DNA of 64,000 bases from Cryptomeria japonica (taxonomy: Eukaryota > Streptophyta > Pinopsida > Cupressales > Cupressaceae): NCBI RefSeq assembly GCF_030272615.1, contig NC_081414.1, positions 825,434,896 to 825,498,895 on the forward strand, given 5' to 3'. The translations under genes were made by a program, and so were the position numbers. Below, piece by piece: positions 35,300-45,967 of the stretch (position 1 is the stretch's first letter; each line of letters opens with the position of its first letter). Under the pieces are notes generated by a model. That model searched no databases. It worked only from the letters and a program-made list of their open reading frames with translations, and was not told the origin of the DNA.

Positions 35300-38114
35300 C
35301 ATGTCATATTAAAAATTTGAAATAGATGAATAATCAAGATCTTTCTATGAGAGAAAAAAACAATGTAAATGAAATAGCACAATTATAGACCATTGATTAT
35401 AGGAGATGTGAATATCGAGATGACAAGATTAGATTAGGAGCTCAAAGAAAAGTTGCAAAAAAATGATTGCATGCATAAATGTACATATATGCTAGAGCAT
35501 GAAACAACGAATACAAATACAAGTTAGATAGTGAGATTATATGAAACTAAAGAAATAACTGAGGTGACAAATCCAACCAATAAAGAGTGACCACAAAATA
35601 GTCTAAAAATAGTAAATACTCCTCTCTTTTTTTAGATAATGACACCTCAACATATTATCTCCTAATTATTAATTAATTAAATTCACTTTATTAACCTAAA
35701 CAAATTTAATAAAAGTGTACAAGAAAACCTAAGAAAAAAATATACCCCACTAGACCAAAAAAAAAAACTACACTAAGAAAGATAAAAGTCAAGCCACATT
35801 AAGTAGTCCAAATTACCACTAACAATGTGACAACTTGTGTGGCAACAACCAATTTTCTTATAAAATTGTACCAAACATTATTTTGAACCCATGTGTGGCA
35901 CATTGTCTCGTCATAACCTTTTCAAGCATAAGAAAATTAGATTGAGTTAAATCTGTAATAGAGAGGTTATATTGTCAAATTCATATATAACCACACAAGG
36001 GTGTTGAGGATAATAAGATCCTTCACTACTAAGGAGTTTGTGATACTAGATGTGGCAAGGTTTGCAACTACTTTGTTTACATTGTAAAATGTGTCCAAAA
36101 AAATAACTTAAAACTCACGTTTGTTTCACAGATAGAGTGCTCATTTTTAAGTCAAATACAATCAGTGATTCACACCTTATTTTTTATGGAACATTTTGGA
36201 TGGATCTACAAACATTGTCCATCTTTCAAAGCCCTTTGTTAGTGTCAGATTGTTTGGTGAAAAAAAATCCCATGCTATAAACATGACAAGAGGCAATATA
36301 ATGCAAAATGATAAGAGCACATTTATGCCAATCTGGGAGTTTAATAATTAAAAAAAAATTGATCACCAAATTCATTGCCACCTCCATGCTGTCTTAATCA
36401 CTTTATTATAGTCCATTAGACAAGGATGGACAAGTGAGAAAAAAAAAAAAAAATTATACATTTCCATATTCTTTGTGTGTAGAGAAAAGAAAAACAACCA
36501 TAGCAATGTTACAATTATACAAGAAAGCAAAAGACTTCAATTGCAACATACACAAAATAAAATCAAAGAATACAACACCAAATATTGATTTTTAAATTAA
36601 TATTTTGAGATCAACATTTTATTACATATTGAATGGAATTCAATTACACACCTTTATTAATATATTTTGTTTTAAAAGTAAAAAAAAATCATGGATGGAA
36701 TATTTTACTTTGGCTATGATACCAAACCACTTTGTTGGATGCCATCACAATTTTCAGTCGAGTCATGTCATTCTTCTACTTGCAAGCATTCTTGGAGTGC
36801 ATTTCAACATATACACTCTAAGAAATATAATTATTTGAGCCCACGATAGAGAAATGGTTTGATCTTAATCTATAACATCTTTGCTTTAAGAGAAGCAAAG
36901 AGATTAGAAACTTTCCAAATATGACTTCTAAGTCACCCATAGTCGAGTACTTATATTCATCATTGTTTATCTCCACTAATATCAAAGCCAATCAACCAAA
37001 TTGATCTCGATGATACTAATTTTCATTCATAATGGATTGCAACCAATGAGAAGTCTTCATTTAATGAGATAATTTGGCTATCTTGAATGAAGTTTTGGAT
37101 AGTCATGGTCACACTTATGTAGAGAACAGAGATGCCAGAGCATCGACTTCTACTTCACATTTATAGTCATGGCTGTCTTAAATGCTATCTCTATGCTCCA
37201 ATTATGATTTGCCCATGACAATATTTACTACCACAACTAAAAAATTGAAAGGACAATTTAAGAGTAATTGGCAACATGGAATCTTTATGTCTTACAATTG
37301 AAATCTGAGCTCTGTTTCTCTTTTTACTTAATCTATTTGACATAAAGATAACAAATACTGTTTTTTTTAATATTTATATTTCAATTATTTTTAATTTTTT
37401 CCGTTTTTTTCCATTTTAAACCCATATAATTGAATTCCATTTACACTTCCAATGTTCTGTGTCATTGTCATGTAAATGCTACTGTAATTCAAATAGCTCT
37501 CAAAAAGTTTTGAGAAGAGAACCCTATACAGAATTACATGTGAATAATAACCAAAATAGATTGATTCGATAACAAAAAGCAAACAAGCATCCATAGAGAT
37601 GCCACAGCTATAAAGCATACAATGATATCTAATTGGCACTTGTGTGATGACTGATTACAAATAATGGGCAATTACAGACATTTGTAAGACGTGTCAAATC
37701 TCTATCCCTTGTATAACATATCTTATATTACTGAGCTTTGCATGACTTTGGCTTGGTCATCATGTAGCCTCAGGGATTGCTTCAAATAACTGCCCTCTCA
37801 AGATGATCTAAGCTAAACACATATTTGGCTCCTTTTGCCTATGGTCTTCGAAAACAGATGAGCACTCGAATCCTGTTCACAGAACCAACTAACAAACAAG
37901 GCGTAAGCCACTCATTATTATACTTTATGAATGATCATCTTTAATATAATTATATGAAACAAATCAGGCTTGATTGTCCCATGGTATTTTGTACATAGAA
38001 CACGTACCCACTGCATTTACAGTACAGTTGGTCACGTATAAAACACAAGTCATCCAGTTGAAAACTACATAGCCTGTTAGATAATTTTTTTCATTGCCTG
38101 AGAACGTGAAAGAC
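35300..38114. other. Non-coding AT-rich stretch
   Basis: No ORF with a recognisable product. It holds A-runs (35758-35767, 36438-36453) and the AT-rich texture of intergenic or downstream DNA. Nothing beyond low complexity was seen. The right end would be the 3' untranslated region of the exon at 38115-38324. Confidence 0.5.
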
Positions 38115-38324
38115 TCATGTTTTGTCATCCTCTTCAATGTCAAGCTCAAGCCCCTCTGATGCAAGAAGCTGCTTAAAAATCTTATTCTGATCTTCCTCTG
38201 CTTTCTTCCTCATTAAATCTCTTTTCTTCAAAACAAGTGCATGACGTTTCATGGTACTTGTGAAATTTACCATGGAAGCCCGCTTTTCCCGAGCCAATAT
38301 CTTCCTTTCTTCCTCTGGGTCAGT
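38115..38324 (-). CDS. Probable terminal exon of a host gene (unknown product)
   Basis: On the minus strand a polypyrimidine stretch and TTTAG (38325-38330 region) precede an open frame of 69 codons in phase 0 (T-D-P-E-E-E-R-K-I-L-A-R-E-K) ending at TGA 38117-38115. The peptide is highly charged and probably helical (K-K-R-D-L-M-R-K-K-A-E-E-D-Q-N-K), with an acidic end E-L-D-I-E-E-D-D-K-T. No retroelement motif is present and codon use looks constrained, so I read it as the last exon of an ordinary gene. Upstream exons were not found in the window. They may lie beyond the retroelements to the right, which would put elements Z, X and others in an intron, but that is speculation. Confidence 0.5.
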   Translation of the reverse strand, partial: TDPEEERKILAREKRASMVNFTSTMKRHALVLKKRDLMRKKAEEDQNKIFKQLLASEGLELDIEEDDKT

Positions 38325-38395
38325 CTAAAGCCAAAAAGAAGATTAATAAACACCATAATTCTGAAATCAGAAACCAAGACAACAGAAAATTGAAT

Positions 38396-38700
38396 TTATT
38401 TTTCATATGGAAAGGCCAGTTGCTTGCTTACTAGATAATATTACAGCTGTTTCATGTAACAGGAAGTTACTACTTAAATTTATGCACCGTAAGCTCATCC
38501 AAACAACATATCAAAGAGCTGTGCTCCCACGAAATTACAATAATATACACGTGGAGGCAAAAAATTGATTTCCTTTTCATATGGAAAGGCCAGCTGCTTG
38601 CATACTAGATAATGTTACAATCGTTTAATGTAACAGGAACTACTACTTGAAGAAATGTTCCCATGCACTTACAAAAACCTAAACTTGGAGGCCATTATAA
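38396..38700. repeat. Diverged tandem duplication, about 175-bp unit
   Basis: The block beginning TTTTCATATGGAAAGGCCAG at about 38400 recurs at about 38575 with the same order of phrases (GCTTGC-TACTAGATAAT, TGTAACAGGAA, then CCCA...TTGGAGG). The second copy lacks about 40-50 bases. It lies in the presumed intron next to the exon. Confidence 0.7.
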
Positions 38701-39823
38701 CTCTATAGTATAGTAATATGCCAAAATCATCTCCTTGATTTCTCTATTATCTCTATCAGTGCCAAATACCTAGAATTGCTATAAACTATCGAAACCTTGC
38801 ATTGTCTCTTTGAAGAGCTCTTATAAGAACTCATACACACAGGCCACATTTTATACCAACTGCCGAAACTGTATGCATATTTGTACAGGTAGTATAATAG
38901 GCACCGTATGAAACTGTATAGAATCGAACTAGGCACTATAATAGAGAACTTAAGAATTGATCAATATACTTCCAGTATACTGTTAGCTGTGCATCCATTT
39001 AATCCATCATTTTCAACATAGATTTATAATCTGGATGTGCTTAAGGTAGATCCAAAAAAACAAGAGGATCATAACCACACATGTCAAGGAATGTATTGTA
39101 TCCATAATGTCAAATGCTTGTTATATCTGTAGAAGAAATTTCAGCTTTTGAATTATTCTCTTCCCAGCTTTTTGCTTTATGGCCGGGGACCAAGTAAAGG
39201 TAAACGTGGTATTTTAGGGCACTGCCAGGCTAGACATTAATTTGGTGTATGACACCCCCTTATACAAGAATTCCACAAGAGAATTGAGTATTTACATCAT
39301 ACCGTCAAATTTCATGACCCAATCTAGTTTAGCACTGTGAATCAGTTCAAATGTTTATATTGCATTGCCATTACTAAAGCTATCAAAAAGCATTTTTAAT
39401 GCTGATATGAAATTTTTACTCAGCGTTATAGCTGGTGATGCATGTAATGAAGATAAAATGATCTATTAAGTTTTTCCTCTTTAACTATTCTAATCCAACA
39501 TTTTACTAAAAATAGAAGCTTTCTATATTTCAATTTAGTATATTTCACACGTATTTGTTATTTGAACGCTGTTTGTGAGCATATTTCTGTCACATTTTTA
39601 GGACAAACACTGGCATCTGTTAGAACCTATATACCTATGTTTAGTACAAATATATGCATACCTAGTCATAATCCATATCATCAGTTGAAGTAAATTTAAA
39701 ATCGGTCAAGAAGAAAAAGAAAATTTTAAGAAATATTAGGTATCCAGATACTTCATGAAAACCTTCTTATAAAAGGTTACAAGTGCAGGAGACAAACCCA
39801 TGTTATGAATGTGGAACAAATAA
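38701..39823. other. Presumed intron, no gene seen
   Basis: AT-rich DNA without supported ORFs or repeats, between the tandem duplication and element Z. Confidence 0.45.
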
Positions 39824-39828
39824 AAATA

Positions 39829-40121
39829 ACATACTACCACAAAAACCAGGAACACAACCTGCAATATAACCTTCATGAATGACAGAAGCGAAAGCTACTT
39901 CACCAAATAATGAATTGGAATTGAGATACAAAATATGTACATTTGCTTTACTTATAAAGGCAAGGAGAGAGTAGCTAGAGTCAACCAACCATCCAACTAC
40001 CAGCAACAATTATTAAATGTACCCTAAACATGATTAAATAATGTTTAACTAAAAAGTGTTCTATTGGCCCTAAGTAAAACTTAAGCCTAAGTTCATGGGT
40101 AAAGACTCATTTACTTCAACA
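39829..40121 (-). repeat. 3' LTR of element Z
   Basis: It matches the 5' LTR at 52311-52597, including ACAACCA-TC-AC-ACAATTATTAAATG and the terminal TTACTTCAACA. The left terminus has decayed (no clear TGTTGG), so the start is approximate. Confidence 0.7.
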
Positions 40122-40848
40122 CCCCTCTTAAGTGCAACTTAAGGAGAAGATTATTATGCAATATGAAAGCTACATGCAATATAGGTCCCAGTAACAAAGC
40201 CATGTTAAGTACCCATGTACGATGCAAATGCAATGCAATGTAACCTCTCAAAAACCAGAGAAAAGGAGAAAACCCTGTGGGACAAAACTTCTCTCCAAAA
40301 GAGAAAAAAAACAAAAAGAAGATGATGATGCATAGAGGACTCAATCATTCCCCACAAGGACTATGTACATCATGTATATACAATCAATGATCCCCACATA
40401 CGAAGGAAAGGAGACTACATAGCCCCTCCATAATGGATAATGTACTGCAAAAATGGTGATTGCTTGGAGACAAAACATAGTCCAATGTCTATAAACAACA
40501 TTTCTCCCCTTGGGAAGAAGATAAACCAAGTACAAATGCAGGAATACTTCCCATTCTGATAGGAATTGGTAGGAAGCAATATCCAAATGTAGAATGATGA
40601 TGTCTTTGAAATTTTCTCATGTGTCGCCAAGTCCTTGGATGATGAAGATGCCACAAACCAATCAGGTACATGCCCAATCACAATATAAGGTGACAAACAA
40701 GGAACCAATGGAAAATAATGTTGAACCAGCTCTAAAGACAAAGACGAAGTGACATGATTGTCTATAAATAGGCGAGATAAACCCGCAAATGTCTCCCAGA
40801 TCTAAAATGTGAGACTCCACAAACAATGAACCAATTTCTAGCAAATAG
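40122..40848 (-). other. Element Z internal region left of X-A
   Basis: No recognised domain. A purine tract at 40122-40131 adjoins the LTR. The stretch ends with AATAG (40844-40848), the left target-site copy of X-A. Confidence 0.5.
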
Positions 40849-41896
40849 TGTTGACGTGTATTTTGTACACAATCATACACAGAATAAAATACCCAAGGGT
40901 ACCTTATCCTCTCTTGAATAAAGCCTCCGAATGCTGAAGATGTCGCGAAAAGGTTCAATCGGGATGACTTCAAGGTTCTTGTATGTAGGGTCTCTACGTG
41001 TGGATAAGCACCAGTGGTCGTTGTGATTGCTGTTTCATCAAGGGGCCTTACGTTTTCCGAGCTGCAGGAACAAAATTTCCTAAAACTAACAAGTTCTCAA
41101 AAAGATCGAAAGGTAGGGTTTGCAAGAGATGAATTCTAATCTAATCCTAAGAATGGCTCAATGTAGGCTAGACTTGGTAAGATTCTACCAATTTCAATAT
41201 TGCCAAGGAATAACAACTCAAATGAAATTGATGCGATCTTCTAAGGTGACTAATGATTTTCCAATTCATCAAGAATCATAGACACTACCATGAAGGTACA
41301 TATCAATAGTTCAATGATGATTGAAGGTTTAAGCAATCCAAATATCTCCAGTTGACCACACAAAGCGTTCTTACAATCAGTAAGAAGCTAGTGGTTTGGA
41401 ACATGAATCTCACCAAAGATCAAGCCCAACACTTAGTCCCTCAAACTTAAATACTTCTTCGACTGAGAATGATTCAAGAAAATAAACAACCATGAAGATA
41501 GCCACAAAAATTACAATAAAACACCATAACTTCAATATTTTATTGATCTCAAAGCCAAAATAAACAACAATTGTTTGAAATTCTTTCTTCAAAGCTCAAT
41601 CTTGCTACAAAATAACTTTCTTCTCTCTAAAATCTGATTTCTAATCTCTCATATCTCCTTTCTAATTTCTAATTACAAAATGAAAATGAGTGAGGGTATA
41701 TATAGCATCCTCAATTACAATGAACGGCCCAGATCAAAAGAAGATCAACGGCTGAGATTCTGACACCTAAACCCTAATTAGGGTTTATTACAAAAAGTCC
41801 CCTTTTTATTGAACAATATTAAATGCATAGCCAAATATTTAATTGGCACAAAAATCTAAGAAACATAGACCAATGATAATTAAGGTGCCACATCAT
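40849..41896 (-). repeat. Terminal (R-U5-like) module of X-A
   Basis: This is shared with X-B (56793-57835) and X-C (55638-56563), including TGTTGA-GTGT at the tip, ACACA-AATAAAATACC, TCTCTACGTGTGGATAAGC and CCTAATTAGGGTTT. A minus-strand TATA (CTATATATA, about 41695-41705) is matched by CTATATAA at 57671-57680 and 56420-56427. The TATA lies about 850 bp from the minus-strand end. That position fits the U3/R border of an LTR, leaving R and U5 downstream. Confidence 0.75.
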
Positions 41897-44800
41897 CTAT
41901 AACAACCTCTCTTCTAGAACCTTATTCCCTTTCCAATGCTCTTTCTTAGCATATGCAACGAATCTGGACACAATTCCTTCAATCTCAGCAATAGGAATCT
42001 CGGGAAGATTCCTCATTCGTTCCTCTAAGTGGATAACCTGATCAAAGGCCTTGAGAAGAGCTGCATCCCATCCAGGTTCGAGTTCTTTGATTTTCTCAAT
42101 CAGGAGCATAGTAGCGAACATTTGATCCCTTTGCTCATCTGTGATAACATTCTCATCTTTGCAAAAGATGACCTTGACCTTTTCTTCCAACTCTTGAAGA
42201 TCCACATCTGTCTCAACTTCAATCCTCCTGGCAAGAATAGTACATAACACCTCAAACACCTTGTCCTGAATTGGATGGATGACTTCTTCAACTTGATTGC
42301 ATTTGGTGCTGATGTCTTCGAAAAGAACTTCCTTCATCTGGAGTAGAGTTGACCACTGGAGTAAATTATGAGCTCCTCCATCCATTATCTTTTCTTGTGC
42401 TAAGATCTTCCTTGGTGTTTGCCTGATTACTTGTAGAACAGGAATGATAACATCTTTAGTGTGGGCAAAGGTGGCTACTGTTATCATTAGGTTGTGGACG
42501 ATCTCAAGGACCTGGATAGCTCGGTGGATTGTCTGCATCATTCTTGTTGCAAATTCAACGGCAATTGTGTGGGATTTGTCAATCCAAGAGCTCATAAGCT
42601 GAACCAAGCTCTTGACTCTCTCTGCCTCGCCAACTGATTCAAGGGGAAGTGCTTGCACAGGAGACACTGCGGGATCCTGACGTCCCAAGGGCTGATTGAG
42701 ATGGCTAAAGTAGCCTCTCCAAGCACCGACCTCTCTCTCAAGCTTTCTATTCTTTTCCATCTTTTCCTTAAGCTTGTCTTTAAGTGCCTCAAATGAATCG
42801 GTTGCCTCATCCAGTGTCTGCTCAGCGGTGAGTGGACCAAGTTCAAAGGTTTCTACATCATATTCTTCTACAAGGATCTCACCTTCATACTTGTCCACTA
42901 CTGGTGTAGCTATCTGCAACTTCCTGGACCCTGTCTCATCTCTGATCATCTTGGACATCTTGGTGGCCTTCTTCTTCTCTGTTACTTCCTGAGAATTTCC
43001 TACAAGGCTCTCTAAGTCAATTACATTATCTTCATCCTCAATCACAATTACCCTTGTTAGTCTCTCCTTCAACCAATCTAGAATGGCAGATTTTGTCTCT
43101 CTAACTTGTATCTCTTTAGGTAATGGCTCTTCTTTTCGGAGAGGAGATGTCACTTCATCATCATTCTTGTCTTCATGTACTTCATTGACTTGGGGAGATT
43201 GACTTGATGAACGTTGAGATGCCTGCCCTTCCTCGTGTTTATCATTCTGTACTATTGATTCCATAGATTCCTCGATTTCAGGTACCTTCTTTTCTTGTCC
43301 TTGACTTGTCCTTTTTTCATGTCGAGAAGATGTACCGGATGAGCGATCTCGATTGGCCTCTTGCTTCTTCTTGGAGGGTTCCCTTTTCTCAGGTCTCTCT
43401 TTCCTCTTCGCGCCTCTAGGATGAGGATTGCCTTCACTTGCGCTTCTGGGATGAGGATTGCCCTCGCTTGTGCTTCTAGGATGAGGATGGCCTTCACTTG
43501 CGCTTGCTCCTCCTTCTCCCGACCTTTCCTCCAAAGTAAAAGTCATTGGTATGTTCTGTTCTCTCAACTTTTGATGTTGTACATCTACCCATCTGCGAGT
43601 ACAAGACAAAACTGGAGCCATCAAAGCTTTTAAGTCCACAACCTCAGGCTCGTTCCAATCTATCTTCACTGCCTTGTCTTCTCTATCATAGGATGACTGG
43701 AGATGCCTGCCACTATCCTGAGCTCGATCGGCCACTCTGTAAACTTTGCACCTCCTGATAAAATCTAAAGGCAATCTGGAATGCATCTTTCTTTTTACTT
43801 CTAGATCACTTGAGAGATTCATCCAAAAGTCCTCTACCTGACATTCATGCTTGTACTTTCTACCAACTGTCTCTTCTATATACCCATAAGGATCAAAATT
43901 CTCCCTCAAGGAAAAGAATGAAAATGAATATAAGGTCAACTCTCTTTCTGCATCATCTAAGGCCGGAGCATTAGGACATACCTCAACTGAATTCCCTAGT
44001 ATGATAGGCACAGGAATTCCATTTCCATGCCTGTGTCTGAATGCCTTCGCATAAGCCGCCAACTGCCTGGTTACCTCAAGTAGCACTATCCTGTCTGTCG
44101 GATATCTCGGCAACATATAGGGAGGTGAAGGACACCCATGAACTCTAATATATGTAAACTTTTGGAATTGGATGAACCAAGCACCATACCTCTTTACAAG
44201 CTCTTGTGCATCTTGAGATAGCCGATTGTGAATCCCGCCTTGCAATGTCCTGGTGATGTTCATCGTGAAGGTATCATTGACTAACTTGTAGTCACTTCCT
44301 GGTGGATGATGCAAATGAACATAAGACTCACATACTCTGACTTCCCCGAGTCCTCTTCCGATCACTCCTCTGTGAGGTAGCCCTGCATATTCGAAACTCC
44401 TGATCAAGGCATATATGATGTATGAGCTCATGTGGAAGGACTTGGTAGCCTTCAGTCTCCTTAACTGCACGTCCAAGCAATGGCTAATAATTCTAGCCCA
44501 ATGAATCGTTCCTTTTCCTTGAACTATTACTTGGATGAAGTAGAACATCCACTTCTCAAAATAGAAGGCCTGAGGAGCCCCTGTAACTCGATTGAGCAAA
44601 GTTATCAAATCTTTGTACTCCTCCTGGAAGTCGATCCTATGTGGTGTGTTGGGAATCTTGCTCAGGCGAGGACGACTTTTGAGTAACCAATTCTTATTGA
44701 TGATGCTCAAGCAAGTGTCTGGATCATCTTCATACATGGACCTGGCTCCTTCTAAGCTTTTGTAAATCATATCTTTATGCTCTGGAAGATGGAGAGCTTC

Positions 44801-45175
44801 ACTTATAGCCTCTTCTAAAAGGTAAGCCAAAGTGTTTCCTTCCTTGGACATGATTGATCTTAATTGTGGGTCATAATGGCGAGCACACTCGATCATCAGC
44901 TCATGGCACTGGACTGCTGGAGGGAAACTGGTCGCCTTGATGATACCACTTTCAATTATTCTCTTTGCAACAGGTGATGGTTTTCCAATGTACGGAACCT
45001 CTCGAAACTTCTTCATACTGAAGTTTCCCAAGTTGGTATCTCCAATGTTGCTCCACTTTGACACGATCTTGGTCTCCAATTCTTCATTCCTTTGATCTTC
45101 CTTCATGAGAGTTGGACGACTAGTGGATGCTCCTGCCTTTGGGGTCGTCATTGTGACACCTACACAACATTTCAT
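41897..45175 (-). CDS. Intact ~1,090-codon ORF inside X-A, unknown function
   Basis: This is the only long uninterrupted ORF in the window. ATG 45175 is the first in frame; ATG 45151 (M-T-T-P-K-A-G) is an equally good start. Residues about 40-470 look globular (W-A-R-I-I-S-H-C-L, M-S-S-Y-I-I-Y-A-L-I). At about 560-600 lie three 10-residue repeats of the S-A-S-E-G-N-P-H-P-R type (30-bp DNA repeats, 43424-43510), then a Lys/Arg/Glu-rich linker. V-I-V-I-E-D-E-D near residue 714 has the shape of a SUMO-interacting motif. A coiled coil (L-K-D-K-L-K-E-K-M-E-K-N-R-K) lies near 800-830, and the C-terminal 270 residues are helical. No RT, integrase, protease or transposase motif is seen. The stop lies at the start of the terminal module. 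Remnants of the same protein occur in X-C. A nuclear role is only a guess. Confidence 0.75.
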   Translation of the reverse strand: MKCCVGVTMTTPKAGASTSRPTLMKEDQRNEELETKIVSKWSNIGDTNLGNFSMKKFREVPYIGKPSPVAKRIIESGIIKATSFPPAVQCHELMIECARHYDPQLRSIMSKEGNTLAYLLEEAISEALHLPEHKDMIYKSLEGARSMYEDDPDTCLSIINKNWLLKSRPRLSKIPNTPHRIDFQEEYKDLITLLNRVTGAPQAFYFEKWMFYFIQVIVQGKGTIHWARIISHCLDVQLRRLKATKSFHMSSYIIYALIRSFEYAGLPHRGVIGRGLGEVRVCESYVHLHHPPGSDYKLVNDTFTMNITRTLQGGIHNRLSQDAQELVKRYGAWFIQFQKFTYIRVHGCPSPPYMLPRYPTDRIVLLEVTRQLAAYAKAFRHRHGNGIPVPIILGNSVEVCPNAPALDDAERELTLYSFSFFSLRENFDPYGYIEETVGRKYKHECQVEDFWMNLSSDLEVKRKMHSRLPLDFIRRCKVYRVADRAQDSGRHLQSSYDREDKAVKIDWNEPEVVDLKALMAPVLSCTRRWVDVQHQKLREQNIPMTFTLEERSGEGGASASEGHPHPRSTSEGNPHPRSASEGNPHPRGAKRKERPEKREPSKKKQEANRDRSSGTSSRHEKRTSQGQEKKVPEIEESMESIVQNDKHEEGQASQRSSSQSPQVNEVHEDKNDDEVTSPLRKEEPLPKEIQVRETKSAILDWLKERLTRVIVIEDEDNVIDLESLVGNSQEVTEKKKATKMSKMIRDETGSRKLQIATPVVDKYEGEILVEEYDVETFELGPLTAEQTLDEATDSFEALKDKLKEKMEKNRKLEREVGAWRGYFSHLNQPLGRQDPAVSPVQALPLESVGEAERVKSLVQLMSSWIDKSHTIAVEFATRMMQTIHRAIQVLEIVHNLMITVATFAHTKDVIIPVLQVIRQTPRKILAQEKIMDGGAHNLLQWSTLLQMKEVLFEDISTKCNQVEEVIHPIQDKVFEVLCTILARRIEVETDVDLQELEEKVKVIFCKDENVITDEQRDQMFATMLLIEKIKELEPGWDAALLKAFDQVIHLEERMRNLPEIPIAEIEGIVSRFVAYAKKEHWKGNKVLEERLL

Positions 45176-45967
45176 AATGAGTAATATATCTTGCAACGTA
45201 GAAATATAGAGTAGAAAGGAAGATTCAAGACTTTAATTAGGAAACATCATGACAAATCTTGAGTTATCATTTCCTAATTAACTACGCAATTTTCAAAACT
45301 TGAAGTTCGAAATTCAAAACTTCAACATTGGGACTAGGGTGATCTCGCCATACCTCCACTTGAGAATTAATTCCAAAAAACGATGCAAAAATAAGGTGAA
45401 TTTTGAATAGGCAAAGTGTAGATTGAAGTCCTTCCTTTAGCAAAATGCACCTCCTTTAGTCCTCACGAGCCTCAACTCCACCACCTTTAGTCTTCAATAC
45501 TTGAGGAAAATTCGCTCCAACTAAACCAGATTTCACACTTCTTCCTTGCTCTTCCAAATCGCACTTGAAACAATGAGTGAATGATTTGAATAATGAAAAC
45601 ATGCCAAAAATATATAGAGCGCTCACCATTTCATTTTCCCATAGGCCGACTTGGCAAAATAGGCCAAAAATAAACAAAATTTAATAAAAGAAGAAGGCCG
45701 ACTTGTCAAAACATTAAAATAATACCCCAAAGCGCTCCATTTTTAAATTTAATTTAATAAAAAAATAATTTTAAATGCCTTTATAATTAAAAATTTCGAT
45801 TTTTCTAAGGCTCAAAAATTAATTTATTAAATGCTATGCGCTTTTATTAAATGCCAATTTAATTGCAATTTTTTAAAATATTTTGAAGTTTTTAGCGAAT
45901 TTGGCATTTAATGCGATTTGAAGGATATTGGCGCCCAGGCATGGTAAAAAATATCAATTTGTTAATA
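45176..45967 (-). promoter_or_regulatory. Leader and putative promoter of the X-A ORF
   Basis: The minus strand has GCTCTATATATTTTTGG near 45605-45625, about 430 bp upstream of the ORF. This is a candidate promoter separate from the TATA of the terminal module. An intron in the leader is possible but not resolved. The stretch 45680-45900 is very AT-rich. Confidence 0.45.

Noticed and set aside
41885-41904. A minus-strand purine tract and TGTTATAG at 41904 as a separate 3' LTR of about 1,056 bp
   Set aside because: The tract GAAGAGAGG fits a primer site, but no partner LTR exists. The target duplications place the element ends at 40849 and 48254, and X-B shows the module is one end of a larger unit.
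43252-43633. Frames overlapping the X-A ORF repeats on both strands
   Set aside because: They are shadow frames of the 30-bp repeats inside the intact minus-strand ORF.
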